Positions 62,762-64,000 of a DNA stretch of 64,000 nt are shown in pieces (positions within the stretch are counted from its first letter, which is position 1; every line of letters begins with the position of its first letter). The DNA comes from Vibrio palustris. GTDB lineage: Bacteria > Pseudomonadota > Gammaproteobacteria > Enterobacterales > Vibrionaceae. The notes beneath the pieces are model-generated. The model made no database searches. It saw nothing but the letters and a program-made list of their open reading frames with translations, and was not told the DNA's origin. Both the position numbers and the translations under genes were made by a program. Location of the stretch: contig NZ_AP024887.1 of the NCBI RefSeq assembly GCF_024346995.1, positions 2,170,001-2,234,000 of the forward strand, in the 5' to 3' direction.

Positions 62762-62790
62762 TTGAATCTTAGGTCCGCTTTTCCTATAGT
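62762..62790 (+). promoter_or_regulatory. Probable sigma-70 promoter of zapA
   Basis: TTGAAT and TATAGT are separated by exactly 17 bases. The predicted start near 62797 gives a zapA leader of about 53 bases. Confidence 0.6.
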
Positions 62791-62849
62791 TCCCTCTCGG
62801 TGTTATTCGACAGATAGCATCTTGATGTACGCTAACAGAGTCATTAATC

Positions 62850-63149
62850 ATGAGTAATCAAGCGGTTGACGTTGAAATTTTAGGAAAAATCACTAGAGTT
62901 AACTGTCCTGACGGGCAGAAAGAGTCATTGATTAATGCTGCTATGGAACTCGATCATCGATTGAAAGAAATGGCTGAACGTACTAAAGTAACAAATGAAG
63001 TGAAGTTACTGACTATTGCGGCTTTAAATATTAGCTATGAGCTAAATGAAGCAAAGCAAGAACAAAGCGATAATGAAAAAATGCAACAGCGCATGGAAAA
63101 TCTAACGACAGCGTTAGAAAACGCGCTAAGTAAGGTTAAGCAAGGATAG
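62850..63149 (+). CDS. zapA: Cell division protein ZapA
   Basis: A Z-ring-associated protein that cross-links FtsZ filaments and recruits ZapB. The 99-residue protein has an N-terminal globular part (VDVEILGKITRVNCPDGQKE), LLTIAALNISYELNEAK, and a C-terminal coiled coil. It is followed directly by the 6S RNA gene ssrS and then fau, a conserved gammaproteobacterial order that links division, RNA polymerase control and folate metabolism by position only. Confidence 0.95.
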   Translation: MSNQAVDVEILGKITRVNCPDGQKESLINAAMELDHRLKEMAERTKVTNEVKLLTIAALNISYELNEAKQEQSDNEKMQQRMENLTTALENALSKVKQG

Positions 63150-63172
63150 CGTAAACCTGTACTACAAAAGAA

Positions 63173-63355
63173 TTTACCCTGGGGTGTACGTGACTAGGAT
63201 TTACGTCCCTGAGCCGATAAGCAACAAACAAGGGTTAGTACTTGGTAGCTATTGAGCAAGCTCGGCTCGTATCGAGAAGCCTACGGTTAACAGTCTGATC
63301 CGCCTTGAACCTACTGGTTCAAGGGTCAAAATCCTAAACGGCACTCTGGGGTACC
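63173..63355 (+). ncRNA. ssrS: 6S RNA
   Basis: The RNA binds and inhibits sigma-70 RNA polymerase in stationary phase. The approximately 183-base segment has conserved parts: CCCTGAGCCGATA near the 5' side, TGAGCAAGCTCGG with TCGAGAAGCC in the middle, and the hairpin CCTTGAACC-N-GGTTCAAGG on the 3' side. The two ends (ACCCTGGGGT and CACTCTGGGG) form the closing stem. It lies between zapA and fau, as in E. coli. Ends are estimates. Confidence 0.92.
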
Positions 63356-63359
63356 CTCT

Positions 63360-63944
63360 ATGCAACAATCTCGTCAAGACATTCGCTCGCACGTCCGTAC
63401 TCTGCGTCAAAAGTTAACACCTCAATTCCAGCAAAGCGCTGCCGAGCAACTGGTCAAACAATGCGTAACCTCACAAGCATTCATCGATAGCCAACATATA
63501 GCTTTGTACTTATCCAATGATGGCGAATTAGACACAGCTCCACTTATCCAAGCACTTTGGTTACAAGGTAAATCTCTTTATTTACCCGTATTGCACCCTT
63601 TCGCAAAGGGACAATTATTGTTTTTACATTACACGCCACAAAGTACAATGGTAGACAACTGTTTTGGCATTGCTGAGCCCAAGCTCGATCAACGAGCCAT
63701 TATCCCGGCGCAGCAATTAGATCTCATTTGTACACCTTTAGTCGCTTTCGATAGTCAATGTCAACGCTTAGGTATGGGAGGCGGCTATTACGACCGTACA
63801 CTATCCCGATGGTTTGCAACTGGCGTTGGCGCTAAACCGCTCGGTCTTGCCCATGACTGCCAGCGTGTTGATAACATTCCGATTGAACCGTGGGATATCC
63901 CACTCCCACAGATCATCACTCCTACTCATATCTGGCAACGCTAA
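63360..63944 (+). CDS. fau: 5-formyltetrahydrofolate cyclo-ligase
   Basis: Converts 5-formyl-THF to 5,10-methenyl-THF with ATP (also called ygfA). The 194-residue protein shows ALYLSNDGELDTAPLI, the Lys/Arg-containing FCGI-type middle part (NCFGIAEPKLDQ), and the ATP-binding RLGMGGGYYDRTL (about residues 138-150). It is just downstream of the 6S RNA and may share its transcript. In E. coli the pair is linked to biofilm and persister behaviour. Confidence 0.95.
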   Translation: MQQSRQDIRSHVRTLRQKLTPQFQQSAAEQLVKQCVTSQAFIDSQHIALYLSNDGELDTAPLIQALWLQGKSLYLPVLHPFAKGQLLFLHYTPQSTMVDNCFGIAEPKLDQRAIIPAQQLDLICTPLVAFDSQCQRLGMGGGYYDRTLSRWFATGVGAKPLGLAHDCQRVDNIPIEPWDIPLPQIITPTHIWQR

Positions 63945-64000
63945 ATATATCTGTCGTTTCTTTCTTTCCCAAAGAAAGAGTTACGAGAGCCAACATCGCG

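Noticed and set aside
63960..63978. Hairpin CTTTCTTT / AAAGAAAG after fau
   Set aside because: A perfect eight-pair stem but A/T-rich repeat sequence with no T-run after it; the window ends too soon to judge.

Overview
The window is an ordinary, densely coded stretch of a gammaproteobacterial chromosome, almost certainly from the family Vibrionaceae and probably the genus Vibrio. Protein sequences and gene order both support this: xerD-dsbC-recJ beside fldB, nadC followed by pilABCD-coaE-zapD-yacG, parC-parE-yqiA-cpdA-yqiB-nudF diverging from tolC, rlmD-relA-mazG-pyrG-eno opposite barA/varS, rpoE-rseABC-lepA-lepB-rnc-era-recO-pdxJ-acpS, and zapA-ssrS-fau. From memory the order closely follows V. 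cholerae chromosome 1. The species cannot be fixed by eye. I see no phage, IS element, integron, CRISPR array, tRNA or rRNA operon.

Layout. 1-4.6 kb: recJ (cut by the window edge), dsbC and xerD on the minus strand, fldB, and ampD divergent from nadC. 4.7-11.6 kb: nadC, then a type IV pilus operon (pilin, assembly ATPase, platform protein, prepilin peptidase) running into coaE, zapD and yacG. 11.7-18.6 kb: minus-strand topoisomerase IV genes and the yqiA-cpdA-yqiB-nudF cluster. 18.8-30.8 kb: tolC, hldE-glnE, a chemoreceptor without a recognisable sensor domain, the triphosphatase ygiF, a DUF47-Pit phosphate transport pair and ygiM. 30.8-34.6 kb: gspAB (type II secretion accessory proteins) and cca. 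34.6-45.3 kb: eno, pyrG, mazG, relA and rlmD on the minus strand, with barA opposite. 45.4-54.6 kb: an eleven-gene minus-strand run from rpoE to acpS, headed by a candidate sigma-E promoter. 54.9-64 kb: nadB, ygfX-sdhE, ygfZ, a YbaK-like deacylase, a non-coding stretch with a probable unannotated small RNA, ytfK, the ubiquinone hydroxylases ubiI and ubiH with ygfB, zapA, the 6S RNA gene ssrS, and fau.

Themes. Several genes serve the stringent and starvation responses (relA, mazG, ytfK, 6S RNA). Others serve the envelope (rpoE-rseABC, lepB, tolC, dsbC, ampD, hldE, gspAB), NAD synthesis (nadB, nadC), ubiquinone and flavin metabolism (ubiI, ubiH, sdhE), cell division (zapA, zapD, xerD) and topology (parC, parE, yacG). 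Convergent gene pairs are mostly separated by compact bidirectional terminators.

I found no convincing new multi-gene system. The best leads are non-coding: a candidate small RNA at about 58960-59073, a 13-bp palindrome shared by the xerD and chemoreceptor leaders, a cluster of inverted repeats behind parE, and a perfect hairpin between the sigma-E regulatory genes and lepA. All of this comes from reading the sequence without searches. Start codons were adjusted where a Shine-Dalgarno sequence or a family alignment recalled from memory favoured an internal start.
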